DNA of 34,001 nucleotides. It comes from an uncultured Alphaproteobacteria bacterium. Its GTDB lineage: Bacteria > Pseudomonadota > Alphaproteobacteria > CAAGCB01 > CAG-977. Of this stretch, positions 9,401 through 16,553 are shown in pieces. Made by a program: the position numbers and the translations under genes. Each line of letters starts with the position of its first letter. Position 1 is the stretch's first letter. Where the stretch lies: positions 1 through 34,001 of the forward strand of contig CALYBD010000027.1 in the NCBI GenBank assembly GCA_944393745.1. Direction: 5' to 3'. The notes below the pieces were generated by a model. It had not been told where the DNA came from. It searched no databases and worked only from the letters and a program-made list of their open reading frames with translations.

Positions 9401-10973
9401 TTTGATTTCTCCGCCGCCTCATCACGACATTTATTCGATTGAAGATCTGGCGCAGCTGATTTACGACCTGAAAACGGTTAATCCGACAGCCAAAGTTTCA
9501 TGCAAGCTGGTAGCTAAAGCCGGCGTCGGCACGATTGCGGCCGGTGTTTCCAAAGCTAAGGCCGACGTGGTGATTATTGCCGGTTATGACGGCGGGACGG
9601 GCGCTTCGCCGATGACGGCGATCAGACACGCAGGGCTGCCGTGGGAATTGGGGCTGGCGGAAACGCAGCAGGCGTTGATTGCCAACGGGCTGCGCGACCG
9701 GATTGTCGTGCAGACGGACGGCCAGCTGAAAACGGGGCGCGACTTGGCCGTCGCGGCTTTGCTGGGAGCGGAAGAATACGGCTTCGGAACGGCTTTGCTG
9801 ATTGTTCTGGGCTGCTGCATGGATCGTAAATGTCATCTGGACACTTGTCCGATGGGGCTGGCGACGCAAAATCCCGAACTGCGCGCCAGATTTGAAGGAA
9901 AACCCGAACATATTATTAATTTTTTACGTTTTATTGCCCAGGAACTGCGCGAATATATGGCTCTGCTGGGCTTTAAAACGGTTGATGAAATGGTCGGCCG
10001 CGTCGAAAGGTTGGAATTTAATCCCGAAATCAAAGCGGAAAAAATATCAAAGCTTGATTTTTCAAAATTATTGGCGCCTTTGCCGGCAGACGCCGTCCGC
10101 CGCTGCGTCGTCCGACAGGAAAAAGAAAAAACGCATTTCGACGAAGCGTTGCTGCCCATGATCGAAAACACGCTGAAAACCGGATTGAAAACAACTTTGT
10201 CTTCGGCCGTGCGCAACACGGACAGAACGGTCGGCGCCGGACTGTCGGGTGAAATCGTCAGGCGTTTCGGCGCGCAGGGGCTGCCCGAAGATTCGATTAC
10301 GCTGGAGTTGACGGGATCCGCTGGGCAGAGTCTGGGGGCTTTTCTGGCGCCGGGAGTGACGATCCGCATTAACGGTGACGCCAACGATTATGTCGGCAAA
10401 GGGTTGTCCGGCGGGCGCATTATTATCCGCCACCCGCCCGGAGTCGATTACCGGCCGCAGGAAAACGTCATTATCGGCAATGTCGCTTTGTATGGCGCGA
10501 CGGGTGGTGAAGCTTATTTCTGCGGCGTGGCCGGAGAACGTTTCGCCGTCAGAAACAGCGGCGCGACGGCTGTCGTCGAAGGGGTCGGCGATCATTGCTG
10601 CGAATATATGACGGGCGGAACGGTCGTTATTCTGGGAACGGCGGGATATAACTTCGCTGCAGGCATGAGCGGCGGAATCGCCTATGTTTACGACGAAACG
10701 GAAATCTTTCAGACCCGGTGCAATCTGGACAGCGTCGATCTGGAAAACGTCTGGTCAAAAGACGACAAAGAAGTCCTGCATGCTTTGCTGGAAAAGCATT
10801 ATTTGTATACGGGATCGGCACATGCCAAAGAAATACTGGACAACTGGGAAAACCGTTTTCCTTTGTTCGTCAAAGTCGTCCCGATTGAATACCGTAAAGT
10901 TCTGGATCGTATGAAACGTTCGGAAGGCCCCAATGCCGAAGCGATTTCGGCTACCGAAGAAGTTTATGTTTAA
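6426..10973 (+). CDS. gltB: glutamate synthase (GOGAT) large subunit
   Basis: Large (alpha) subunit of glutamate synthase (1515 aa). It hydrolyses glutamine and transfers ammonia to 2-oxoglutarate, giving glutamate. The class II amidotransferase begins at Cys31 (DSCGIG); residues 1-30 would be the cleaved propeptide. A linking domain follows, then the FMN/synthase barrel (GGRSNSGEGGEDPYR near 907) with the 3Fe-4S cysteines C1130, C1136 and C1141 (Cx5Cx4C), and the C-terminal GXGXG beta-helix. The frame is open upstream to 6345, but the ATG at 6426 follows a GAGAGGA site and gives the normal N-terminus. The NADPH-binding small subunit gltD, often adjacent, is absent; a SemiSWEET-like gene follows. 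Confidence 0.97.
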   Translation: MTNPAAFFQRNAAGDPCALGLYDPKNDHDSCGIGFIVNLDAKPAHALVEKGVKILGNLEHRCAIGADRKTSDGAGLMLQLPDAFFRKTLPFSLPRAGEYAAGQLFLPRNKEDAELCLKIFRETAEKEGCRFLGERNVETDDSRLGELAAKSVPVFKQVFVASHGTNETEFVRKLYVIRRMVENTVRSFKDRDLSQFYICSLSPRTIVYKGLVAGSQLSAFYRDLQDPDFAVAFCIAHSRYSTNTLPTWRMAQPFRYVAHNGEINTLRGNVNHIRSVEPALACDAFGADIEKIKPVVDETGSDTMVFDNVLELLVSAGRSVPHAMMMMIPEAFGDKFVMSEDKRAFYEYHAAMMEPWDGPAAMVFTDGKTYIGGLLDRNGLRPCRYTITKDGCVIMASETGVVDVAPENVRQQGKLTPGKMFLVDLRQHRVVSDSEIKGKISRQSPYRHWVRDNRMQLHNLYAPQQDNIVDSAELSEIQNMFGYTDEELKLIINPMASNAQEPVGSMGFDAPLAVLSKRPQLLFNYFKQQFAQVTNPPIDPLREELVMSLMSFLGRERNLLTETAEHFRRLKLSSPLLDKAALAHLEKIANNDVKSVRLSAVFPAAQGGKGLKAALDRLSDEAEKAIADGADILILSDLGFDRDNAPIPSLLAVSGLHHALIRKGLRYKVGIVIETGEAREVIHFALLIAFGANAVCPSAALQTVRAMAENNMLEKSKTPEEAVNAYMTALKKGLLKCFSRVGISTVRSFWGSQVFEAVGLGFDVIDAYFTGTASAVGGIGLDEIAAESAARHAKAFGTDQTLDVGGYYRLQKGGEEHLWTPQAAMKLRKAVRENNYDLYKEYSALIDNRDPLTLRHLLRFKPGKAIPLDQVEPVENIMKRFVSAAMSMGSINRETHETIAIAMNRIGGRSNSGEGGEDPYRYRSRPDGDNLCSKIKQIASGRFGVTTEYLVNAEELQIKLAQGAKPGEGGQLPAHKVTEEIARIRHTVSGVSLISPPPHHDIYSIEDLAQLIYDLKTVNPTAKVSCKLVAKAGVGTIAAGVSKAKADVVIIAGYDGGTGASPMTAIRHAGLPWELGLAETQQALIANGLRDRIVVQTDGQLKTGRDLAVAALLGAEEYGFGTALLIVLGCCMDRKCHLDTCPMGLATQNPELRARFEGKPEHIINFLRFIAQELREYMALLGFKTVDEMVGRVERLEFNPEIKAEKISKLDFSKLLAPLPADAVRRCVVRQEKEKTHFDEALLPMIENTLKTGLKTTLSSAVRNTDRTVGAGLSGEIVRRFGAQGLPEDSITLELTGSAGQSLGAFLAPGVTIRINGDANDYVGKGLSGGRIIIRHPPGVDYRPQENVIIGNVALYGATGGEAYFCGVAGERFAVRNSGATAVVEGVGDHCCEYMTGGTVVILGTAGYNFAAGMSGGIAYVYDETEIFQTRCNLDSVDLENVWSKDDKEVLHALLEKHYLYTGSAHAKEILDNWENRFPLFVKVVPIEYRKVLDRMKRSEGPNAEAISATEEVYV

Positions 10974-10974
10974 A

Positions 10975-11011
10975 AGACTGTTGACTTCTGAAACGTTTAG
11001 GTCAAAAGTCT
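10975..11011 (+). other. hairpin between gltB and the next gene
   Basis: AGACTGTTGACTT (10975-10987) pairs with AGGTCAAAAGTCT (10999-11011) at 11 of 13 positions around an 11-base loop. It is followed by an A-rich stretch and no T-run, so it is not a canonical terminator. It may stabilise the gltB 3' end or be an RNA processing site before the next gene's AAAGGAG ribosome site. Confidence 0.5.
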
Positions 11012-11033
11012 GAAAAAACAAAAGGAGACGACT

Positions 11034-11315
11034 ATGGATATTTTTGAAGCAGGAATGCTGATTTGTTTCGGGGCCAGCTGGCCGGCAGCCGTATTAAAAA
11101 CGTACCGGACAAAAAATGTCGGCGGTAAAAGCCTGTTGTTTTTGTCCCTGATTTTGATCGGTTACATCTGCGGAATGATCAATAAAATTACAAATTTTGG
11201 CTATAACTATGTGTTTTGGCTGTATGTTTTGAATTTCATGCTGGTCTTTTGCGATTTCGTTTTGTATTTCAAATACAGGAAAAGAGTCCCGGACGAAAAA
11301 AACAATGCCGCTTAA
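11034..11315 (+). CDS. SemiSWEET / PQ-loop-like small membrane protein
   Basis: Small inner-membrane protein of 93 aa with three predicted membrane segments (roughly residues 3-20, 33-50 and 58-80) and a basic C-terminal tail. The pattern FGASWPAAVLKTYRTKNVGGKS followed by a hydrophobic helix resembles the one-repeat MtN3/SemiSWEET (PQ-loop) family, whose members dimerise to transport small sugars or other solutes; the Pro-Gln pair is replaced by Pro-Ala. Substrate unknown. An AAAGGAG site precedes it, and it lies 60 bases after gltB with a hairpin between. Family call moderately sure, function uncertain. Confidence 0.75.
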   Translation: MDIFEAGMLICFGASWPAAVLKTYRTKNVGGKSLLFLSLILIGYICGMINKITNFGYNYVFWLYVLNFMLVFCDFVLYFKYRKRVPDEKNNAA

Positions 11316-11320
11316 AAAAA

Positions 11321-11347
11321 CAGCCTCTTAAAAGAGGCTGTTTTTTT
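11321..11347. terminator. bidirectional intrinsic terminator
   Basis: CAGCCTCTT (11321-11329), two bases, AAGAGGCTG (11332-11340), then seven T's; seven A's lie on the left. It serves the rightward SemiSWEET-like gene and the converging leftward nrdG. Confidence 0.9.
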
Positions 11348-11356
11348 GATGAAAAA

Positions 11357-12052
11357 TCAAGCGCGGCGGATAATAAAGTTTTCAAACAAACCTTTTAATT
11401 CCGCCAGCAAGGGCTTGTCTGTAAAAAAGGCCGTGATTTCGGAAGCCGCCGGAGGATTTTTTTCCGACGGGTGAAGGCGGTATTCTTGCAGAGCATACGT
11501 TTTAATTCCTTTTCTCGCCAGAATATGTGCCAGCCGGCGCAGTTCGTCAGATGAAATCACCCGCGGATCCAGAGTAGTGCGCGCTTCCAGTTCGATATTC
11601 GCTTCAACCAGCATATCCAAACACTGTTCAACCGTTGATGCATGAGAGTGCGGTATGCGTTCTTCATACGCTTCAAAAACAGTCTTGACGTCAAAGCCTA
11701 CCCAGTCCAGCAACGGCAAAACACGCCGCAGCCCGGCAACATTAACGCCGGACGTATGCATACCGACCGCGAATCCCATTTCTTTGACGGTTTTCATCGA
11801 TTCGTATAAATCAGGCTGCGCCAACGGTTCGCCGCCGGAAAAAACAATGCCGTCCAGCAGCTTTTTTCTGGAATCCAGAAATTCAATAAAGGTTTCCCAC
11901 GAAATAAAGGGCTTTCCTTTAAAATCCTGCAGTTCCGGGTTATGGCAGTACGGGCAGCGCAACGGGCAACCCAGGCAAAATAAAACGGCGGCGAGCCTTC
12001 CCGGAAAATCAACCGTTGTAAAAGGTTCCACGCCGCCGATAATTACAGGCAT
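11357..12052 (-). CDS. nrdG: anaerobic ribonucleotide reductase-activating protein (radical SAM)
   Basis: Radical-SAM activase (231 aa) that generates the glycyl radical of the class III ribonucleotide reductase under anaerobic conditions. The 4Fe-4S motif is CX3CX2C with Cys29, Cys33 and Cys36 (GCPLRCPYCHNPE), followed by the SAM-contacting FSGGEPL near residue 72. It is longer than the roughly 155-residue E. coli NrdG and belongs to the longer form found with ATP-cone NrdD proteins in many anaerobes. It is the last gene of the leftward nrdD - small glycyl-radical ORF - nrdG operon and begins seven bases after the small ORF. Its own ribosome site is weak, suggesting translational coupling. 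Confidence 0.93.
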   Translation of the reverse strand: MPVIIGGVEPFTTVDFPGRLAAVLFCLGCPLRCPYCHNPELQDFKGKPFISWETFIEFLDSRKKLLDGIVFSGGEPLAQPDLYESMKTVKEMGFAVGMHTSGVNVAGLRRVLPLLDWVGFDVKTVFEAYEERIPHSHASTVEQCLDMLVEANIELEARTTLDPRVISSDELRRLAHILARKGIKTYALQEYRLHPSEKNPPAASEITAFFTDKPLLAELKGLFENFIIRRA

Positions 12053-12059
12053 GAATAAA

Positions 12060-12248
12060 TTATTCCGCCGCTACGTTCATAAACTTTTCAGTGGCTTTCT
12101 TTTCAGAAAAGCAGACTCGTTCGGCATATTCGCTTTTTTTGCCGATGTTAAATTCTGACACCGGACGAAAATATCCCATGACCCGCGTCCAAACTTCGCA
12201 GGGCTGGCGTTCTTCGTTAGAAAGCTGAATATCATTTTCTTTTGTCAT
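12060..12248 (-). CDS. stand-alone glycyl-radical segment of class III ribonucleotide reductase
   Basis: A 62-aa protein whose core (CEVWTRVMGYFRPVS, then FNIGKKSEYAERVCF) matches the extreme C-terminus of single-chain NrdD proteins. In E. coli NrdD the equivalent is RRVCGYLGSP...FNAGKQEEVKRR, where the Gly carries the stable radical. Gly25 here would be the radical glycine. The upstream NrdD chain stops just after its zinc motif and lacks this segment. The small ORF is in a different frame from nrdD, begins 67 bases after its stop, and has an in-frame TAA seven codons before its ATG, so it is a separate ORF rather than a simple single-base error. It presumably docks onto NrdD and is activated by NrdG. 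Confidence 0.85.
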   Translation of the reverse strand: MTKENDIQLSNEERQPCEVWTRVMGYFRPVSEFNIGKKSEYAERVCFSEKKATEKFMNVAAE

Positions 12249-12300
12249 GTTCTCTACTCGCTGTTGTTAATATTAAAGATAGTCGTTTTTGAGTGCTTAT

Positions 12301-12334
12301 GCAAGCCTGTAAAGGTTAACAGGCACAGGCTTGC
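12301..12334 (-). other. perfect hairpin enclosing the nrdD stop codon
   Basis: GCAAGCCTGT (12301-12310) and ACAGGCTTGC (12325-12334) are perfect 10-base inverted repeats around a 14-base loop. On the leftward mRNA the stem starts in the last codons of nrdD (Gln-Ala-Cys-Ala-Cys) and the loop contains its TAA stop. No T-run follows, so it is not an intrinsic terminator. It could pause ribosomes, protect the nrdD message, or set the ratio of NrdD to the downstream small ORF. Confidence 0.7.
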
Positions 12335-14379
12335 TGGCGTTTTATAGCGATAAGTTCTTCATCGCATAACGGGCAATATTTATGTTCGCCCGATATATAT
12401 CCGTGCTTGGGACAAATAGAGAAAGTAGGTGTCACCGTTACATATGGTATCCTGTAATTCTCTAAAATTCTCTTAAGAAGAGTCCGGCATGTTTTGGAAT
12501 CTGAAATTCTTTCGCCCATGTACAAATGCATGACCGTGCCGCCCGTGTACTTCGACTGCAAAGATTCCTGCAGATTCAAAGCCGTAAACGGATCGTCCGT
12601 AAACCCGACGGGCAGCTGTGAAGAATTCGTATAATAAGGGGCTTCTTTCGTGCCGGCCTGAATAATGTCGGGATAACGTTTCTGGTCTTCTTTGGCCAGA
12701 CGGTATGTCGTTCCTTCGGCCGGGGTGGCTTCCAAATTGTACATGCTGCCCGTTTCCTGCTGGAATACAACCATTTTGCTGCGAATATATTCCAAAAAGC
12801 GGTTGGCAAAAGCCTGTCCGAACGAATCGGTAATGTCATGTTCGTCATTTGTGAAGTTACGAATCATTTCATTGATACCGTTTACGCCGATCGTTGAAAA
12901 ATGATTGCGCAGCGTTCCCAAATACCGTTTCGTAAACGGGAACAGGCCGGCGTCAATATGGCGCTGAATGACTTTGCGTTTGATTTCCAGCGTTGAACGT
13001 GCCAGATCCATCAACTCGTCCAACCGGGCCATTAAACCGGATTCGTTTCCTTTGTACAGATATCCCAGTCGGGCACAGTTTAAGGTAACGACTCCGATTG
13101 ATCCGGTCTGTTCGGCCGAACCGAACAATCCGTTGCCGCGTGCCAGCAATTCCCGCAAATCCAATTGCAGACGACAGCACATCGAACGCACCTGGCCGGG
13201 CTTCAGGCTGGAATTGATGAAATTCTGGAAATAGGGCAGACCGTATTTCGCCGTCATTTCAAACAATAAATCCGCATTTTCGCTTTCCCACGGAAAATCG
13301 GGTGTGATGTTGTATGTCGGAATCGGGAATGTAAACAGGCGTCCTTTGGCATCGCCGGCCGTCATGACTTCGATATAGGCACGGTTGATCATATCCATTT
13401 CTTTTTGCAGATCGCCGTAGGTGAAGTCCATTTCTTCGCCCCCGATGACCGGCGTCTGTTCGCGCAGATCTTCCGGACAGACCCAGTCGAACGTCAGATT
13501 CGTAAAGGGAGTCTGCGTTCCCCAGCGTGACGGGACGTTCAGGTTGTAAATGAATTCCTGAAAATGCTGTTTGACTTCTTCGTATTTCAGATTGTCTTTG
13601 CGGACAAAGGGCGCCAGATACGTATCAACCGAAGAAAATGCCTGCGCGCCGGCCCATTCGTTTTGCAGCGTGCCCAAAAAGTTGACCATCTGTCCCAAAG
13701 CGGATCCCAGATGTTTGGGAATACCGGATTCGACTTTGCCCGGAACGCCGTTCAATCCTTCCTGCAGCAAAGCGCGCAAAGACCACCCGGCGCAATAGCC
13801 GGACAGCATGTCCAGATCGTGAATGTGAAAATCGCCGTTGCGGTGCGCTTCGCCGGCCGCCTGCGGGTAAACGTGGGACAGCCAGTAATTGGCAATGATC
13901 TTGCCCGATACGTTTAAAATCAGACCGCCCAAAGAATATCCCTGATTGGCGTTCGCGTTAACGCGCCAGTCCGCGCGTTCCAGATATTCGTTGACCGAAG
14001 ACGCGACGTCAACCAGCGTTTTTTTGTCCTGACGGGATTTGCTGCGGCTTTCGCGGTAAACGATATAAGCGCGCGCCGTCTTGTAATAGTTCGCGGAAAT
14101 CAGCACCTGTTCGACAACGTCCTGAATTTGTTCAATCGTCGGTAAAACGCCTTTGGAAAAACGATGGCGCAGGACTTTGGTCACCTGATTGGTCAGTAAA
14201 GCGGATTCATCGGCATCATATTCACCGGTTGCTTCGCCGGCGCGGCGAATGGCCGACATGATTTTTTCGGAATTAAAAATAACCTGCGTTCCGTCCCGTT
14301 TGACAATACGGGATAATTCGGTACTGGCGTCTTCCGTGTCATTAGTGACGATCTGTAATTTCGGTGTCTGATCCGACAT
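12316..14379 (-). CDS. nrdD: anaerobic ribonucleoside-triphosphate reductase, large chain
   Basis: Class III ribonucleotide reductase catalytic chain (687 aa), reducing ribonucleotides to deoxyribonucleotides without oxygen. Residues about 22-112 are an ATP-cone allosteric domain (RIVKRDGTQVIFNSEKI). The ten-stranded barrel follows, with Cys196 (GYCAGWS) and Cys401/402 (SMCCRL) as the likely radical-relay cysteines. The C-terminus has a zinc-type motif, Cys656, His659, Cys669 and Cys672 (CPKHG...YCPLC), and stops at residue 687 (RQQACAC). The glycyl-radical tail normally found after this motif is missing and is encoded by the next ORF. The start follows GGAG five bases upstream. Two NrdR-like boxes lie about 85 and 118 bases upstream. 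Confidence 0.95.
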   Translation of the reverse strand: MSDQTPKLQIVTNDTEDASTELSRIVKRDGTQVIFNSEKIMSAIRRAGEATGEYDADESALLTNQVTKVLRHRFSKGVLPTIEQIQDVVEQVLISANYYKTARAYIVYRESRSKSRQDKKTLVDVASSVNEYLERADWRVNANANQGYSLGGLILNVSGKIIANYWLSHVYPQAAGEAHRNGDFHIHDLDMLSGYCAGWSLRALLQEGLNGVPGKVESGIPKHLGSALGQMVNFLGTLQNEWAGAQAFSSVDTYLAPFVRKDNLKYEEVKQHFQEFIYNLNVPSRWGTQTPFTNLTFDWVCPEDLREQTPVIGGEEMDFTYGDLQKEMDMINRAYIEVMTAGDAKGRLFTFPIPTYNITPDFPWESENADLLFEMTAKYGLPYFQNFINSSLKPGQVRSMCCRLQLDLRELLARGNGLFGSAEQTGSIGVVTLNCARLGYLYKGNESGLMARLDELMDLARSTLEIKRKVIQRHIDAGLFPFTKRYLGTLRNHFSTIGVNGINEMIRNFTNDEHDITDSFGQAFANRFLEYIRSKMVVFQQETGSMYNLEATPAEGTTYRLAKEDQKRYPDIIQAGTKEAPYYTNSSQLPVGFTDDPFTALNLQESLQSKYTGGTVMHLYMGERISDSKTCRTLLKRILENYRIPYVTVTPTFSICPKHGYISGEHKYCPLCDEELIAIKRQQACAC

Positions 14380-14463
14380 AAAAATCTCCGTTTCAAATGG
14401 TTTTTAGCGTACTTTCCAAGTCGTTTTCGCCGTATTTCAGGCTCTTCGTCTTGATTCGGAAGG

Positions 14464-14512
14464 ACACAACAGGTTGTGTATTCCGCCCCCTCTTTGCGAC
14501 AATATATGGTTA
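14464..14512 (-). promoter_or_regulatory. paired NrdR-like operator boxes upstream of nrdD
   Basis: Box 1, 14464-14479, is ACACAACAGGTTGTGT, a 16-base near-palindrome whose ends fit the NrdR box (ACACWATATNTWGTGT). Box 2, 14497-14512, is CGACAATATATGGTTA and keeps the CAATATAT core and a GT. Their starts are 33 bases apart, close to the usual three helical turns. NrdR is the ATP/dATP-sensing repressor of bacterial nrd genes. On the minus strand TTGTCG and TACACA, 16 bases apart, could be the -35 and -10 lying within the boxes. nrdR itself is not in the window. Confidence 0.65.
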
Positions 14513-14737
14513 TTTTCAGGATTGGCAACAGAAAAAAAATATTTTTTCGATTGACAGAAAAAAGGCAGGATTCCCGCCGATTTTTCAAAAAGGAATTCGT
14601 GAAAACATTAACGTTATTTTAACCAATTCCTTTTTTTAAAAAATCGTCAAATTCGGCAGTGGTGTCAATTTGTATTTGAAAAAAAATGACAACCCTTTGA
14701 TTTTTCCTGTTTTCTTTTTTATCACGCGATCAGAGAT
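14513..14737. other. A+T-rich gap without gene
   Basis: Together with 14380-14512 this forms a 424-base gap between nrdD and the flavodoxin gene. The left part holds the nrdD leader and NrdR boxes and the right end holds a terminator. The rest is strongly A+T-rich with several A or T runs. I see no protein of convincing composition and no FNR site (TTGATN4ATCAA). Confidence 0.5.
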
Positions 14738-14768
14738 AAAAAAGATCGTCTTTCGGACGATCTTTTTT
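14738..14768. terminator. intrinsic terminator after the exported flavodoxin gene
   Basis: AAAAAAGATCGTC (14738-14750), a 5-base loop and GACGATCTTTTTT (14756-14768). The symmetrical A/T tails make it functional in either direction; it closes the leftward flavodoxin transcript. Confidence 0.85.
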
Positions 14769-14803
14769 GCGAATCTGCAGCGGATCAGGAGTCGACGGGC
14801 AGA

Positions 14804-15448
14804 TCAGATGTTTTTGCCCAGGATATAGGCTTGGTGCGGATAGTTTGTATGATTGACTGCTCCCGGCGGCCAGACACCCGATGCGATGATTTGGCCGGCG
14901 TCCGTCCAGCCCAGATAATTCAGCAAAGTGTTGTAATGGGCTTTGATCGGTTCGGCCTGTTTGGGATCCGTATTGGCATAAGTCATCAGCAAAACAGCTT
15001 TTTTAGGGACATGGATCTGTCCGTTAATGGCATAAAAGCGGTCAATGACGGCCTTTAATTGTGCCGATATTCCGAAATAGTACATCGGTGTGGCAAAGAC
15101 GACGGCATCGGCGTCGATAATGTTTTTTCGCACAAAACCGAAATCGTCATTGAATATACAGGGACCGTTCATATTGCAGTGATTACAGCCGGTGCAGGGA
15201 TTGACTTTTTTAAAGGCAGCGTCAAACCGGACGACCGTATGTCCGGATTCAACGGCACCTTTGATAAACGAATCCGCTAAGATCGAGGAGTTTCCGCCTT
15301 TGCGCGGACTGCCCGTAAGCACCAGAATCTTCATCGGTACGGCGCTTTTTTCCGCAGGCGCGGACGCTCGTGCTGTTTTTAACCGGCTCGCCGCCATGAC
15401 CAGCGTTCCCGCCGCCAATGTCTTTTTTAAAAAATCACGTCGTTTCAT
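14804..15448 (-). CDS. exported flavodoxin-fold NAD(P)H-dependent reductase (Tat signal)
   Basis: Protein of 214 aa. Residues 1-28 look like a twin-arginine signal (MKRRDFLKKTLAAGTLVMAAS), so the folded, cofactor-loaded protein should go to the periplasm. The rest is an NADPH-dependent FMN reductase / iron-sulfur flavoprotein-like domain: an FMN phosphate loop (LTGSPRKGGNSS), a cysteine cluster PCTGCNHCNMNGPC with CX2CX2CX5C spacing able to hold a 4Fe-4S cluster, and the ATPMYYFGISAQLKAVIDRFY segment typical of the family. It follows the CMD-cupin gene by 11 bases on the same strand, so the two are co-transcribed. Cytoplasmic homologues are common; a Tat-exported one is less usual. Substrate unknown. 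Confidence 0.85.
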   Translation of the reverse strand: MKRRDFLKKTLAAGTLVMAASRLKTARASAPAEKSAVPMKILVLTGSPRKGGNSSILADSFIKGAVESGHTVVRFDAAFKKVNPCTGCNHCNMNGPCIFNDDFGFVRKNIIDADAVVFATPMYYFGISAQLKAVIDRFYAINGQIHVPKKAVLLMTYANTDPKQAEPIKAHYNTLLNYLGWTDAGQIIASGVWPPGAVNHTNYPHQAYILGKNI

Positions 15449-15459
15449 GGTCGAATCCT

Positions 15460-16515
15460 TTACAGCTTGGCATATTCCTCATCGGAAACGGGTTCCAACC
15501 ATTCGTTACCGGTTCCTTCTCCGGGAATTTCAAGAGCCAGATGTGAAAACCAGCTGTTAGCTTTTGCGCCGTGCCAGTGTTTGACGTTGGCGGGAATCGT
15601 GATGACCATGCCCGGTTTTAAAGAAACGGCGGGTTTTCCGGCTTCCTGATACCAGCCTTCGCCGGCCGTGCAGATCAGAATTTGACCGCCGCCGGAGCGT
15701 GCGCGGTGAACGTGCCAGTTGTTGCGCGTGCCGGGTTCAAAAGTGACGTTGGATATATGCAGCGCGGTTTCCTGCGGATTCGTCAGCGGATTTAAATACG
15801 AATTGCCGATAAAATATTGCGCATAGGCGGTATTGGGAGCACCTTTGCCGAAAACGTTTTGTTTTTCAAAATCGGATTCGTCACGTTCGGAGGCGATCTT
15901 AAGTATTTCCTCTGCCTGCGAATCGGTTAAACCGTTGTGCTTGCCGATGGCGATATGGCTTTTTAATTGCGGTGCGGCATGAGGCAATTGTGCCAGCATG
16001 GCGATCGTGGCGATTTCGCGCGTTTTCCAACTGATGTTGTCACGGGCAAAAATGTCGCCGAACAAGTGGGCTTTTAAGTATTCGTCAATTGCCGGCGCAA
16101 ATTCAAACAACGGGCCTTTGACTTCGCGTCCGGTCAGCACCGTCTGGTTTTTTGCGCCGAAATCAATGCTTTTTCCGGCGGGCGGCGGAGAGGGCTCTTT
16201 TCCGGTTTCATCTTTGTTACCGCGTTCGTCAACCAGTGTGCGCAGCGTATCCAGCGCATTCAGCGATGCGGGAAAACCGACATAAGCGTACAATTGTACC
16301 AGAATTTCTTTAAAGGTGTTTACGGGGATTCCCGCATCCAATCCCCGGGTCAAAGCGGTTTTCAAAGCAGCGTAATTCCCGCGCGCCGCGGCGGCAGATA
16401 CGGCGGCGATCAGTTGTTCCTGTGATGTCAAAGCGGTATTCATGACGACCTCCTGTGCCGAACAAGGCGTTAAAAACAAAATCGACAGGGCGATTGATAA
16501 AAAAGTTTTTTTCAT
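15460..16515 (-). CDS. exported CMD-cupin fusion protein
   Basis: Protein of 351 aa with a Sec signal peptide (residues 1-20, ending TPCSA). Residues about 28-210 carry two carboxymuconolactone-decarboxylase-like modules: the first with EILVQLYAYVGFPASLNAL, the second with REIATIAMLAQL...LKSHIAIGKHNGL. They are joined by a Pro-rich linker (EPSPPPAG). Residues about 250-345 form a cupin barrel with likely metal ligands in NNWHVHRA, GEGWYQ and IPANVKHWHG. The CMD modules lack the Cys-x-x-Cys redox pair of AhpD proteins. First gene of a two-gene leftward unit with the Tat-exported flavodoxin. Probably a periplasmic oxidoreductase or isomerase for a quinone-like or aromatic compound; the substrate is a guess. 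Confidence 0.85.
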   Translation of the reverse strand: MKKTFLSIALSILFLTPCSAQEVVMNTALTSQEQLIAAVSAAAARGNYAALKTALTRGLDAGIPVNTFKEILVQLYAYVGFPASLNALDTLRTLVDERGNKDETGKEPSPPPAGKSIDFGAKNQTVLTGREVKGPLFEFAPAIDEYLKAHLFGDIFARDNISWKTREIATIAMLAQLPHAAPQLKSHIAIGKHNGLTDSQAEEILKIASERDESDFEKQNVFGKGAPNTAYAQYFIGNSYLNPLTNPQETALHISNVTFEPGTRNNWHVHRARSGGGQILICTAGEGWYQEAGKPAVSLKPGMVITIPANVKHWHGAKANSWFSHLALEIPGEGTGNEWLEPVSDEEYAKL

Positions 16516-16553
16516 TGTTCCGTCCTTTGTGAATAAAACATATCAATGAAAAA

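Noticed and set aside
14397-14639. An 80-codon rightward frame upstream of nrdD
   Set aside because: Composition is poor in typical protein features, it overlaps the NrdR boxes, and no ribosome site is present.
14380-14740. FNR/Anr site controlling nrdD
   Set aside because: TTGAT strings occur but none is paired with ATCAA at the right distance.
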